DNA of 64,000 bases. It comes from Haematococcus lacustris (taxonomy: Eukaryota; Chlorophyta; Chlorophyceae; Chlamydomonadales; Haematococcaceae). The position numbers and the translations under genes are program-made. Where the stretch lies: the NCBI GenBank assembly GCA_030144725.1, contig JASKMD010000001.1, forward strand, positions 1,713,923-1,777,922, in the 5' to 3' direction. The first letter of the stretch is position 1; the number at the start of each line of letters is the position of its first letter. Positions 42,962-53,608 of this stretch are shown here, one piece after another. A model generated the notes under the pieces. It worked only from the letters and a program-made list of their open reading frames with translations. It was not told the origin of the DNA and did no database searches.

Positions 42962-43879
42962 ATGGCACAGCCTGACAGCATGGAGACCATCATAGCTGCA
43001 TTCAATGCACTTGGTGCCACTATGGACAGGATAGTGCGGCAGCAGGAGCAGCAGCACGCCTCTCAAGGCGAGCCACGGGTAGCTCAAGGTCTAGTCAAGC
43101 TGACAGACGTACAGCCGTTTGATGGCAAGGGCAGTGTTTCTACTTGGCTGTTTCATGTTGAGGAGGTGTTTAAGTTGACTCCAGGCTTGACTGATGAGCA
43201 GAAGATAGTGTCCACTGGTGTAAGGCTCACAGGTCTGGCTGCTTCCTGGTATGTCTCTGTCCGGTCAGCCCCTAGCGCGTCATTCACCTGGGACTTGTTT
43301 AAAGCAGCACTTAAAGCAGCCTTTGTAACCCAGTCAGAAACAGCTAAGGCTCGAGACCAGCTTCATGTGGCCAGGCAAAAACCTAACCAGACAGCTCTCT
43401 CCTTCGCCACTCACCTGCGCAGCTTGTTTCTGCACATTCCTACCATCACAGAGGATGAACAACTAGACCGGTTCCGCCGCGGCCTGCACCCTCACCTCAA
43501 GGCCATGGTAGACATTCAGTCTCCCACTACATTTGATCAAGCAGTCAAGATAGCCGTAGCCCATGACACCGCCTGCCGTGATGCAGGGCTTTCCACAGCT
43601 GTTCCCATGCAGCTAGGCCTCATGAAACAAGTCAAGCAACAGGCACACCGCGCTCAGCGCGAGACCCGCGACACATCATCTACCTCAGCTCCTCAGCAAA
43701 CCCAGGCTGATAAACCACGACTCCAACGGCTCACACCAGAGGAGAAAGCCTGGTATGCTGCCCACAACAAGTGCACATTCTGCCGCGAGGATGGTCATCT
43801 GGTGCAAGACTGCAAGCACCCTAACAAACGCGGTCCAAAAAACTGGGCGGCTCGACCTTCCAACCAAGCAAAGACTTAG
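42962..43879 (+). CDS. gag: Gypsy-B Gag (main part)
   Basis: 305 residues from ATG 42962. It carries the Ty3/gypsy Gag core (VQPFDGKGSVSTWLFHVEEVF, LTGLAASWY, FRRGLHPHLKAMV) and a standard CCHC knuckle CTFCREDGHLVQDC. It ends at TAG 43877-43879. Pol overlaps its end in the -1 frame. Upstream in-frame sequence (see 35584-42952) suggests the natural protein was longer at the N-terminus. Confidence 0.88.
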   Translation: MAQPDSMETIIAAFNALGATMDRIVRQQEQQHASQGEPRVAQGLVKLTDVQPFDGKGSVSTWLFHVEEVFKLTPGLTDEQKIVSTGVRLTGLAASWYVSVRSAPSASFTWDLFKAALKAAFVTQSETAKARDQLHVARQKPNQTALSFATHLRSLFLHIPTITEDEQLDRFRRGLHPHLKAMVDIQSPTTFDQAVKIAVAHDTACRDAGLSTAVPMQLGLMKQVKQQAHRAQRETRDTSSTSAPQQTQADKPRLQRLTPEEKAWYAAHNKCTFCREDGHLVQDCKHPNKRGPKNWAARPSNQAKT

Positions 43880-46800
43880 AGTCCAACCAGCCAAAAGCAA
43901 GCACTGGCAAGACCACCGCTATCACACCGCCACCGCCCCGGCTCCGTATCACTAAGCTCGCAGCCAACTCCAGTCCCGGCAGCCATGCTGATTTGCTAGT
44001 CTTCACGGGATCATACAAGGGCAACAGTGCACGGGTGTTGATTGACGGAGGCGCTACTGGCTCGTTTATTGACTCGGCCTTTTGCACAAAGTATGGCATT
44101 CAGACTGCCCAGAAAGTGAGCCCCGACTACATCAGCCTAGCCGACGGCCATCAACAGCAGAGCAGCGCCATGATTCCCAATGCGCGTTTCCGGCTGGGAA
44201 CCTACAAGGGCGAGCAAACACTGCATGTTACACACCTTCACGATTTCGACATCATCCTGGGTAAGCCCTGGCTTGCGGAAATCAATCCCCGCATCGACTG
44301 GAAAGCCAACATCATGCGCTTCCGTCATGCAGGCCGCCAGCACACGCTCCGGCCCCCTGTGAAGCAGCCAGGCACTACAAACACCAGCGGCAGCCCTTTG
44401 CTCATAAGCTCTGCACAGCTCCGCACGGCAATCAGCAATAAGTGTCTAGTCTTTCTAGTCTCCATCACCCCGGCTGACAGCAATGCCGAGACCTGTCATC
44501 AGGTTCTGGATTGTTCTCCCATTGTGCAGGAGTATGCCGACGTATTCCCATCAGACCTTCCGCATGGACTGCCACCAGAGCGCTCCGTGGACCACCGTAT
44601 TGAGCTCCAACAAGCCAAGCCACCCCCGGCGCGGCCCATCTACAATGTGTCCAGCAGTGAGCTAGCAGAGTTGAAACAGCAAGTAGGGGAGCTCTTGGAC
44701 AAGGGCTTCATTCGCCCCAGCACCTCTCCCTATGCCTCCGGTGTGTTGCTTGTGCGCAAATAGGATGGCTCATTCCGCATGTGCATCGATTACCGCCCTC
44801 TCAACCGTCTGACCATCAAGAACAAGTACCCCCTTCCACGCCTAGACACACTACTAGATCGGCTCCATGGTGCCAAGGTGTTCAGCAAGCTAGACCTGCG
44901 CCAGGGTTACCATCAAATCCGGGTTGCCCCCGAGGACATCCACAAAACAGCTTTCCGCACACGCTACGGTCATTTTGAATTCACGGTGCTACCCTTTGGG
45001 TTGTGCAATGCACCGGCCACGTTTCAGCGTCTCATGAATGACGTGCTGCACGATCTCTTAGATGACTGCGTCCTGGTCTACCTTGATGACATTCTGATCT
45101 TCTCCCGCACCCCACAAGAGCACATAGCCCACCTTCGGCGCGTGCTCGACCTACTCCGCAAACATAAGCTCTATGCCAAGCTTTCCAAGTGTGAGTTCGG
45201 CATGGACCAAACATCCTTCCTTGTTCACATTGTCTCTGCCTCGGGCATTGCATGCGATCCAGCCAAGGTAGCTGCGGTTCAATCCTGGCCCGTCCCCACA
45301 ACTGTGCATGACGTGCGCAGCTTTCTGGGCCTAGCTAACTACTACCGCCGCTTTGTGAAAGACTCTCTACCATTGCAGCACCTCTCACCACTCTGACCAG
45401 AGCAGACGGGCATGACAAGCAGGGTGTCGTGGCATGGGGTCAGGCCCAGCAGTCAGCCTTTGACGCTTTGAAGCAGGCACTCGTCTCTGCACCTATTCTC
45501 ATTGCTCCAGATCCTTCGCAACCGTATACGCTACGATGTGATGCATCTTCCATCGGCATTGGTGCCGTGCTCTCTCAGGGTACCGGTTCAGCCGAGCGGG
45601 TCGTGGCCTACCACTCCCGTAAACTACTGCCAGCGGAACGGAACTATCCCACCCATGAGCAGGAGCTCCTGTCTCTGGTGGAAGCCCTAAAGGTATGGCG
45701 TCACTACCTCCTTGGTGCGTCATTTAACCTACTCACGGACAATTGGGCTACAAAGCACATTCAAACACAGCCTCGCCTCGATTGCCGTCGCCAAGCGCGG
45801 TGGATGGAGGTCCTTCAAGAGTACGACTGTATCATAGATCATATCCCGGGCAAACAGAACATAGTGGCAGACGCTCTGTCACGTCGGTCAGATTATCAAC
45901 TACTGTCGGTTGGGCGACGGACACAGCGCAACCCCGCCCAGGTCACTGAGACAACCATCTCTGTCGACCAATCACGGCTACGGAACATACGCGATGCTGC
46001 GGCTACCGATCCTCAGTATCAGCGTCATCTCACTGCCGCCCTCAAGGGACGCGCACGGCAGTTTACGGTTCAGGACAATCTGCTGTATCACACAGGCCGA
46101 GGGACCCCTTTACTGTACATTCCAGCGGGCCCCTTACGCACGGACCTGTTGCGTGAGGCACATGACGTCCCCACGGCTGGCCATCTTGGTCGGGACAAAA
46201 CCTACCTCCGGCTGTCCCGCCTTGTCTACTGGCCACGCATGGCAGCTGCAGTGCATGACTACATTCGCACTTGCACCCACTGCCAGCGGAACAAGTCTAG
46301 CACCACAAAACCCTTTGGCCTTTTGCAGCCTTTGCCCGTGCCCCAGCACCGGTGGGAGCAGGTCAGCATGGACTTGATCACCCAGCTACCTGTCACCTCG
46401 GCTGGCCACGACGCCATTGTCGTCTTTGTGGACAAGCTGACTAAAATGATCCATACTGTCCCCACCACCACCACAGTGTCAGCCCCTGAGCTGGCCCAAC
46501 TCTTCTTCGACTCTGTCTTCAAGCACCACGGCCTCCCCAAGGTCATCATCTCTGATCGGGACCCCAGGTTCACTTCCAACTTCTGGCAACAGCTCTTTGC
46601 CAAGACCGGGACCCACTTAAATATCTCCACAGCCAACCATCCCCAGACTGACGGTCAGACTGAACGCGCAAACCGCACCATTGAAGACATGCTGCGCAAC
46701 TACGTCTCGCCGCACCACACAGACTGGGACAACCACCTCACCGCCGTTGAGTTTGCCTACAACGCATCTGTCCAAGCCAGTACTGGCTATTCCCCTTTCA

Positions 46801-47506
46801 TGCTCAACTCCGGCCAGGAACCTCACACTCCTTTGTCTCTAGCAGTGTCGTCATCTGCTCAAGCACGGGCCACACCAGATACCAGCGAGAGTGCCCCAGC
46901 CTTTCTGCAGCGCATGGCTACCAACATCGCCGCCGCTACACAACACCTCATCAAAGCTCAAGAGCGGCAGGTCAAGTATGCTAATGCCCAGCGCCAGGAC
47001 CATAAATTCGCCACTGGTGACATGGTTTACCTTTGTGACAGCTTCTTTACCCACATCAGACCAGCCACGCAAGCTGCCGGCGCCGCCCGCAAGTTCACCC
47101 CAAGGCAGCACGGCCCCTTCAAGGTCCTAGAGGTCGTCACCCCTGTCGCTTTGCGGCTTCAACTACCTGCTGAGTGGAAATCAGTCCACCCGGTTGTACA
47201 CGTGTCGCACGTCAAGTTACACCACGACGGCAGTGCGCGGTTCCCCACTCGCAACCCCGCCCTCCGCCCGAGCCAGACATCATCGACGGTGAAGCTCATT
47301 ACCACGTAGAAGCCTTCCGCAACCACCGCTTCCAGCGCGGTAAACTCCAGCTGCAAGTGAAGTGGCTTGGCCACCCTGAACACGAGAACAGCTGGGTGCC
47401 CCTGGCACAACTACAAGAAGACATGACCCAGAACGTCCTCAAGAAGTTGTTGCGGGCATATGCATTCCGCACCAAGCACCCCAAGGGATGGATGCAACCA
47501 GCGTAG
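43825..47506 (+). pseudogene. pol: Gypsy-B pol: protease, RT, RNase H, integrase, chromodomain, with three lesions
   Basis: In the -1 frame to Gag: aspartic protease (DGGATGSFIDS), RT ([21 protein letters not shown]), RNase H (LRCDASSIGIGAVL), integrase zinc region (HLGRDKTYLRLSRLVYWP..., CTHCQRNK) and core (SMDLITQLP, ISDRDPRFTS, HPQTDGQTE), then a chromodomain (EPDIIDGEAHYHVEAF..., LQVKWLGH). Lesions: TAG at 44761-44763 in place of the usual Lys before [10 protein letters not shown]; a one-base loss near 45365 after VKD; a one-base loss near 47257 that puts the chromodomain (47258-47506) in another frame. All catalytic residues are otherwise present. Confidence 0.9.
43837..43843 (+). promoter_or_regulatory. 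Candidate -1 ribosomal frameshift site A AAA AAC
   Basis: In the Gag frame the codons are CCA AAA AAC, giving the classical slippery heptamer A AAA AAC. The -1 frame is open from 43825, past the Gag stop at 43877, into the protease (LIDGGATGSFID). No downstream pseudoknot was established. Confidence 0.6.
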
Positions 47507-47627
47507 GTTAGGGTTAGATAGAGTTGTTCGACATATGCCTGCCTGTCTGTTGTTGTCACATTGTTGTTTCCATGGCACACACATAGCATTTTCAACTGCA
47601 CGCTTCGGGACGAAGCTCTCTCCAAGT

Positions 47628-47636
47628 GGGGGAGAG
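47628..47636 (+). other. Polypurine tract of Gypsy-B
   Basis: GGGGGAGAG directly before the 3' LTR. Confidence 0.8.
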
Positions 47637-48092
47637 TGTAAGAGTACACGATTGCACGGTAGGATGCATGAACAATTGCTGTTTTTCTTTTACATGAAGT
47701 GCCACGTTGCCTAATGACGTTGTTTCTCACTGAATGATGTCGGTAGGTTTTAAGCGAGTTGTTGTAGTGTTTACGGGGGAGAGAAGAGACTGAACCACAA
47801 TAGTCCTTTGTACACGGAACATTGTAAGACTCCTTCCTAACGGTTACGGTCGGTCTGCCTCTAACACCAACGGTCCTACGGTTCTCCACGGTTCTTAGTG
47901 AATTCGGTCGCTGTTGCTTTACAAGCAATAGTAAGTCAGCCATAGCAGTTCTAGCTCCGGCGTTAAGCTGAGACCCTAGCCGTAGTTAACGCTACGAGAC
48001 TTCTAGAGGCCGTCCTTAGGCTGAAAGAAGTCCTTAGACCATTAGCGCTTGCATTTACGAGTTTTCCGGGCCCACGCATTACAACTGTTGCA
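47637..48092 (+). repeat. 3' LTR of Gypsy-B
   Basis: 456 bp, one visible difference from the 5' LTR, followed by the GGGAT target duplication. Confidence 0.95.
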
Positions 48093-49084
48093 GGGATGGT
48101 GGGGGTGCTAATGTGGCCTGCCAGCTGGAGCGAGCTGAGGAAGCGGACCAGCGGCTGGAGCAGGATGCACCAGTAGAGCGGGGAGGCCCCGCTGCCCTGC
48201 AGCAGCCCTGACGCAAGGGGGAAGCTGTCGGTGAGGTGGCCGTTGACCAGCACCTGGCTCCTGGCACCCCGGTGCAGCAGCTGAGCCCAGCGCACATGCC
48301 CCTCCCAGCAGCACCCCATGGCCTCCATTGTGTCCTGGAGCAAGCCCCAGGACACGTTGTCATAGGGCCCCGCTAGGTCCAGCAACAACAACCAGGCTGG
48401 GCTGCCCCCCTGCTGCAGGTACTCCAGCAGGCCTAGGTGAAACTGCACGCTGCCGCTGATGTCCCTGCCCAGGATGAAAGCGGATTGAGAGGGGGACACC
48501 AGCAGGTCCAAGGGCAGCTGCAGCTGGTCCTCCACTGCCCTGGCCACCAGGCGCACATCGCAGTTGAGGAGCGTGATGGGGCGGACTCCGGTGGGCTCTG
48601 CGGCTGAGTAGTGCTGCTGGAAAGCCCTGAATGCAGCCTTCACCCCGGCCGGCGTCGTGAGATCTGCCGCCTCCCCTGGCTGGTTGTGGGGCTGCAGAGA
48701 GGAGATGAGGGTGGGGGTGTGCGTGGGCTGGTCGCGATAGTAGAAGTAAAAGGAGGAGCGGTCGCCGTAGTACTGGTCAAGAAATGCGCTGACCAGCAGG
48801 GACTGCTTGGCCCCCTGCTCCCTCGCCCCCACCCCAGCTAGAGGTGCGGCCTCTCCCAGGTGCTGTGCTGCCTGCACCTCAGCCTCCCCCTCTCGCTCAA
48901 CCCGCAGCAGCTGCCGCACAAGGTGTGTCCTGCTTACTGCCGCCGCCTTCTCCCTGCGCTGCTGCAGGTCACGCTGCGATCGGCGCTGGGCCCGCAGGAA
49001 GTGCTGGGCACGCATGGCCAGGCCCTGCTTGAGGCGGGCCCACCTGGCCCTGTGACCATCCCTAGGATGTCAAGGAGGGGCCAG
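48093..49084 (-). pseudogene. LINE-B1: reverse transcriptase N-terminal half
   Basis: Minus-strand frame with an Arg/Glu-rich start, then QQHYSAAEPTGVRPITLLN, QSAFILGRDI, RT motif A LLLLDLAGPYDNVSW and motif B SGLLQGSGASPLYW. It is cut at 48093 by Gypsy-B. The remaining few bases (GGCCAGAGGGCTGG) lie on the other side at 35151-35166 and end at the CCAGTACTGG array. No YADD box is present in this copy. Confidence 0.75.
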
Positions 49085-49275
49085 GGGGGTGGGCCACATC
49101 CTCAAGGGGGCGGCTGCCACAGGCTCTTCCGCCTGCCGGCTATGCCCGCCGGTGCACCTGGAGACTCTCACCCACGCCTTCCTGACCTGCCCCGCCGTGG
49201 CTCCGGCATGGGAGTGGGTGCTGGAGTAGTACGGCCACCTCACAGGCACCCGCCCTCCCTCGGGCGACGCCGAGG
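49085..49275 (+). pseudogene. Inverted fragment of LINE-B zf-RVT region
   Basis: On the plus strand this reads GHILKGAAATGSSACRLCPP, then HLETLTHAFLTCPAVAPAWE, matching the zinc-binding tail of LINE-B3, while LINE-B sequence on both sides is on the minus strand. The fragment has been flipped locally and has an in-frame TAG. Confidence 0.7.
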
Positions 49276-50726
49276 ATGTGGGCCCACAAGGCCCCCACCA
49301 TGAGACTGGCATGGACAACCCGCCAGGCCACGATGACATGCTCCCGGCGGAGGGTGGGGTCTAGCAGCTTCTTCCACACCTTCGCACACGGTTGGCCCGC
49401 CTGAGCACCCACAGCCAGCTGGTCCACAGTGTCGGCCCAGGGGGCGGGCTGGGCAACGGGCCGCCTGCTGCCACGCCGTTGTTGGGCCTGCAGCTGCCGC
49501 TCAGCCTGCTCGGCCGCCCTCCGCTCCCACGAAGGCCGCGGGCAGGCCCTAGCAGAGGTGTCCATCCAGCGGGGCGGCTGGCTACCCTGCACCTCCTCGG
49601 GGAGCCGCTCCTCTTCCCTGCCCTGCTGCTCCCGCTCATCCGCTGCCCCCTGGCCTGCCACCTGCTGCGCGCTGGCCTCCCACTTGTGCTCCAGCGCCCT
49701 GCTGCTGCCCATGCCCGCCACCTTCCCCCGGCCCACCCCTAGCCCTTGCTCCCCCACCTGCCCCTGCCCGGCCCCTTCCCCCCCGTCACCCCCCCGACCT
49801 CCCCTCACTGCCCCCTCGGGGCCCGAGCCCCCCTGATAACCCAGCCCGGGCTCTGGCTGGGCGCACGGCAGGGCTGAGCTCTTGCTCACACTCAGCGCAG
49901 GGCCCCCAGTGGCGCGAAACAGGCCAAGGGCCTCCACTACCACCTTCCCGTCTCTGAGCCGATCAAGCACTACGATGGTGAGGTCGTCCGCATACTCCTT
50001 GGAGGGGGAGCACGGGGGTTAGGGCGGCCCTGTGCATGGCCAGAGGGCTGGAGGGGATGGTGGGGGTGCTAATGTGGCCTGCCAGCTGGAGCGAGCTGAG
50101 GAAGCGGACCAGCGGCTGGAGCAGGATGCACCAGTAGAGCGGGGAGGCCCCGCTGCCCTGCAGCAGCCCTGACGCAAGGGGGAAGCTGTCGGTGAGGTGG
50201 CCGTTGACCAGCACCTGGCTCCTGGCACCCCGGTGCAGCAGCTGAGCCCAGCGCACATGCCCCTCCTAGCAGCACCCCATGGCCTCCATTGTGTCCTGGA
50301 GCAAGTCCCAGGACACGTTGTCATAGGGCCCCGCTATGTCCAGCAACAACAACCAGGCTGGGCTGCCCCCCTGCTGCAGGTACTCCAGCAGGCCTAGGTG
50401 AAACTGCACGCTGCCGCTGATGTCCCTGCCCAGGATGAAAGCGGATTGAGAGGGGGACACCAGCAGGTCCAAGGGCAGCTGCAACTGGTCCTCCACTGCC
50501 CTGGCCACCAGGCGCACATCGCAGTTGAGGAGCGTGATGGGGCGGACTCCGGTGGGCTCTGCGGCTGAGTAGTGCTGCTGGAAAGCCCTAAATGCAGCCT
50601 TCACCCCGGCCGGCGTCGTGAGATCTGCCGCCTCCCCTGGCTGGTTGTGGGGCTGCAGAGAGGAGATGAGGGTGGGGGTGTGCGTGGGCTGGTCGCGATA
50701 GTAGAAGTAAAAAGAGGAGCGGTCGC
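49276..50726 (-). pseudogene. LINE-B2: RT core and C-terminal region, decayed
   Basis: From high to low coordinates: RT motifs A and B (50266-50604 and 49963-50256 frames), the YADDL box at 49994-49980, then GLFRATGGPALSVSKS, WEASAQQVAG, and DPTLRREHVIVAW. A TAG at 50269-50267 and a frame change between motif B and YADD disable it. About 650 bp (50056-50726) duplicate 48093-48760. The 5' side is cut at 50726 by the start of LINE-A2 on the opposite strand. Confidence 0.75.
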
Positions 50727-50890
50727 ATGGATCGTGCCCACAATTCTGGTTTGAAAAATCAAAGCGAAATTCTGCATCGCCGCGACGCGCTCTACGCTCC
50801 CTGATAGCAGGACGTTAAAGAGTACGCCCGGAGCAGCCGAATGAGCCTTGAAACGCAAAACCGACTTGTGAGGAGCGCTCAACGCAGGCT

Positions 50891-53608
50891 ATGGAGGTAG
50901 ACAGTAAGCCAAAGAGAGGGCTTGCCGCTATCCTAACCTGTGTTTTGCTGCTGTGCGCGTGTTGGGGATGGGGTGCGGCAAGCTTGGGTGGCACAAGTGG
51001 CCACCTAGCCCCGCACTTGTCAGACCAACACGGCGCCGTTGAGGGTTCGCCCCACGGTAGCTACGCAAGCAGTTCTGGCCCATGGCCAGCGTTCTGGCCC
51101 ATGGCCAACTATATCTCCCCGACTCTCAACTCCACGGATACCAACAACTTCTTGAACGAGCAGTGTTATGCCCTCCATCGTCAGACTGCAACCACAGATC
51201 TTTTGCTGCCATTATGCAACTCCATACCAGATGCTATTCTCAACATCATCTATTTGACGGATACACAACCAGGGCAAATGAACACACACCCTTGTCTGCA
51301 GGCCTGTATAAGACATGGCGCTCAGCCAGCCCTGCCAGCCCTGCTTGCCACAGCCTTGCATGACCAGCCAGCCGCTACAGTGATGCCGACTACTCATGTT
51401 GACATGCAGGCCTGTATAAGACATAGCGCTCAGCCTTACCACCACCCGCCAGCCCTAACTGATACAGCCTTGCATGACCAGCCAGCCGCTACAGTGATGC
51501 CGACTACCCATGTTGACATGCAGGCCGGCATGAGACATGGCGCTCAGCCTCACCACCACCTGACAGACCTGCTTGCTACAGCCTTGCGTGACCAGCCAGC
51601 CACAACAGAGATGCCTAGTACCCATTGTGACATGCAGGCCGGCATGAAACATGGCGCTCAGCCTTACCACCACCTGCCAGCCCTGACTGCTACAGCCATG
51701 CATGACCAGGCAGCCACAACAGAGATGCCGACTACCCATGTTGACATGCAGGCCGGCATGAGACATGCCGCTCAGCCTTACCACCACCTGCCAGACCTGC
51801 TTGCTACAGCCTTGCATGACCAGCCAGCCGCTACAGAGATGCCGACTACCCATGTTGACATGCAGGCCGGCATGAGACATGCCGCTCAGCCTTACCACCA
51901 CCTGCCAGACCTGCTTGCTACAGCCTTGCATGACCAGCCAGCCGCTACAGAGATGCCGAATACCCATGTTGACATGCAGGCCGGCATGAGACATGGCGCT
52001 CAGCCTTACCACCACCTGCCAGACCTGCTTGCTACAGCCTTGCATGACCAGCCAGCCACTACAGAGATGCAAACCACTCATGTTGACATGCAGGCCGGCA
52101 TGAGACATGGCGCTCAGCCTTACCACCACCTGCCAGACCTGCTTGCTACAGCCTTGCATGACCAGCCAGCCACAACAGAGATGCCAACTATCCATGTTGA
52201 CATGCAGGCCGGCATGAGCCATGGCGCTCAGCCTTACCACCACCTGCCAGACCTGCTTGCTACAGCCTTGCATGACCAGGCAGCCACAACAGAGATGCCA
52301 AATACCCATGTTGACATGCAGGCCGGCATGAGACATGGCGCTCAACCTTACCACCACCTGCCAGACCTGCTTGCTACAGCCTTGCATGACCAGCCAGCCG
52401 CTACAGAGATGCCGACTACCCATGTTGACATGCAGGCCGGCATGAGACATGCCGCTCAGCCTTACCACCACCTGCCAGACCTGCTTGCTACAGCCTTGCA
52501 TGACCAGCCAGCCGCTACAGAGATGCCGAATACCCATGTTGACATGCAGGCCGGCATGAGACATGGCGCTCAACCTTACCACCACCTGCCAGACCTGCTT
52601 GCTACAGCCTTGCATGATCAGCCAGCCACTACAGAGATGCAAACCACTCATGTTGACATGCAGGCCGGCATGAGACATGGCGCTCAGCCTTACCACCACC
52701 TGCCAGACCTGCTTGCTACAGCCTTGCATGACCAGCCAGCCACAACAGAGATGCCAACTATCCATGTTGACATGCAGGCCGGCATGAGCCATGGCGCTCA
52801 GCCTTACCACCACTTGCCAGACCTGCTTGCTACAGCCTTGCATGACCAGCCAGCCACTACAGAGATGCCAACTATCCATGTTGACATGCAGGCCGGCATG
52901 AGCCATGGCGCTCAGCCTTACCACCACCTGCCAGACCTGCTTGCTACAGCCTTGCATGACCAACCAGCCACTACAGAGATGCAAACCACTCATGTTGATA
53001 TGCATGCCATGGAGATCAAGACTAGCCATCAACAACGCACTCAACATGAGCATTCAGTTGAAGCATCTTATAGCATGGGAGGACGGTTACAGTTAGGCCA
53101 TGAGTGGTTTGCATTACTCATCATCCCTTTACCCCGGTCCAACACTATGTCACATGCTTGCACTGCCGCCCATGTAACCAGATCAAGTGGGTGCATTCCA
53201 CAACATTACCGAGTAGCGACGGCCTGCTCCGCTCCCCAACGTACCTCCACCCACATTGGCAGAGTTATCACACAACAAAGGAGCTTGGAGACCCAACTCC
53301 TACTTTTTGGGATGGGTATTTACATCATTACCACAGCCCCCCAACATGGCAACAAACCCGCAGCTAAAGAATCGAAACAGCGCCTGAGGCGGCATAAGAA
53401 ACGCTTAAGTTCATATAGATCCACGGTACGAACCATTGGGTACAACGTAATGACAGGGATGGATGGCATTCTAGCCGCCTCTAGCTCCCTATGTAACCTT
53501 TCTAACACTTTCCACCTCTCCACACAAGGAGCCAAAAACGGCCGCCCATACACAGTCTACCAATACAACAAACCCTCCATGTCTATTGCTGCTATCAAAC
53601 AACAATAG
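50891..53608 (+). CDS. LINE-A2 N-terminal protein with 38-residue repeats
   Basis: 905 codons from ATG 50891 (MEVDSKPKRG), which aligns with the start of LINE-A1. Residues 9-33 form a hydrophobic signal-peptide-like segment (LAAILTCVLLLCACWGWG). About 15 tandem 38-residue repeats follow (51292-53000) with core HVDMQAGMRHGAQPYHHL, then PDLLATALHDQPAATEMP. The C-terminal 120 residues match LINE-A1 just before its 2A (IGYNVMTGMDGIL against IMYNWLLGIDGTL). The frame ends at TAG 53606-53608. A -1 shift near 53566-53573 would carry it into the 2A. No function is recognised; composition is rich in His, Gln and Met. Confidence 0.75.
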   Translation: MEVDSKPKRGLAAILTCVLLLCACWGWGAASLGGTSGHLAPHLSDQHGAVEGSPHGSYASSSGPWPAFWPMANYISPTLNSTDTNNFLNEQCYALHRQTATTDLLLPLCNSIPDAILNIIYLTDTQPGQMNTHPCLQACIRHGAQPALPALLATALHDQPAATVMPTTHVDMQACIRHSAQPYHHPPALTDTALHDQPAATVMPTTHVDMQAGMRHGAQPHHHLTDLLATALRDQPATTEMPSTHCDMQAGMKHGAQPYHHLPALTATAMHDQAATTEMPTTHVDMQAGMRHAAQPYHHLPDLLATALHDQPAATEMPTTHVDMQAGMRHAAQPYHHLPDLLATALHDQPAATEMPNTHVDMQAGMRHGAQPYHHLPDLLATALHDQPATTEMQTTHVDMQAGMRHGAQPYHHLPDLLATALHDQPATTEMPTIHVDMQAGMSHGAQPYHHLPDLLATALHDQAATTEMPNTHVDMQAGMRHGAQPYHHLPDLLATALHDQPAATEMPTTHVDMQAGMRHAAQPYHHLPDLLATALHDQPAATEMPNTHVDMQAGMRHGAQPYHHLPDLLATALHDQPATTEMQTTHVDMQAGMRHGAQPYHHLPDLLATALHDQPATTEMPTIHVDMQAGMSHGAQPYHHLPDLLATALHDQPATTEMPTIHVDMQAGMSHGAQPYHHLPDLLATALHDQPATTEMQTTHVDMHAMEIKTSHQQRTQHEHSVEASYSMGGRLQLGHEWFALLIIPLPRSNTMSHACTAAHVTRSSGCIPQHYRVATACSAPQRTSTHIGRVITQQRSLETQLLLFGMGIYIITTAPQHGNKPAAKESKQRLRRHKKRLSSYRSTVRTIGYNVMTGMDGILAASSSLCNLSNTFHLSTQGAKNGRPYTVYQYNKPSMSIAAIKQQ
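51292..53000 (+). repeat. 114-bp coding tandem repeat, about 15 units
   Basis: The 114-bp period equals 38 codons. Variant residues show a higher-order pattern: units 5-9 are repeated as units 10-14 (a roughly 570-bp duplication). The long antisense ORF across 51455-53053 is a by-product of the period. Confidence 0.93.

Larger units (their letters stand above)
35172..48092 (+). mobile_element. Gypsy-B: second chromovirus, plus strand, with Gypsy-A3 nested inside
   Basis: 456-bp LTRs (TGTAAGAG...CTGTTGCA) at both ends and a perfect 5-bp target duplication GGGAT (35167-35171 and 48093-48097). The target is LINE-B: the sequence either side rejoins to match 50041-50070. Removing the nested Gypsy-A3 leaves an element of about 6.2 kb with gag, pol and chromodomain. 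Four lesions break its proteins (stops at 42950 and 44761, one-base deletions near 45365 and 47257). Confidence 0.95.

Noticed and set aside
51455..53053. 532-residue antisense ORF
   Set aside because: It mirrors the 114-bp repeat of LINE-A2. The sense strand has the homologous start and the C-terminal match to LINE-A1.
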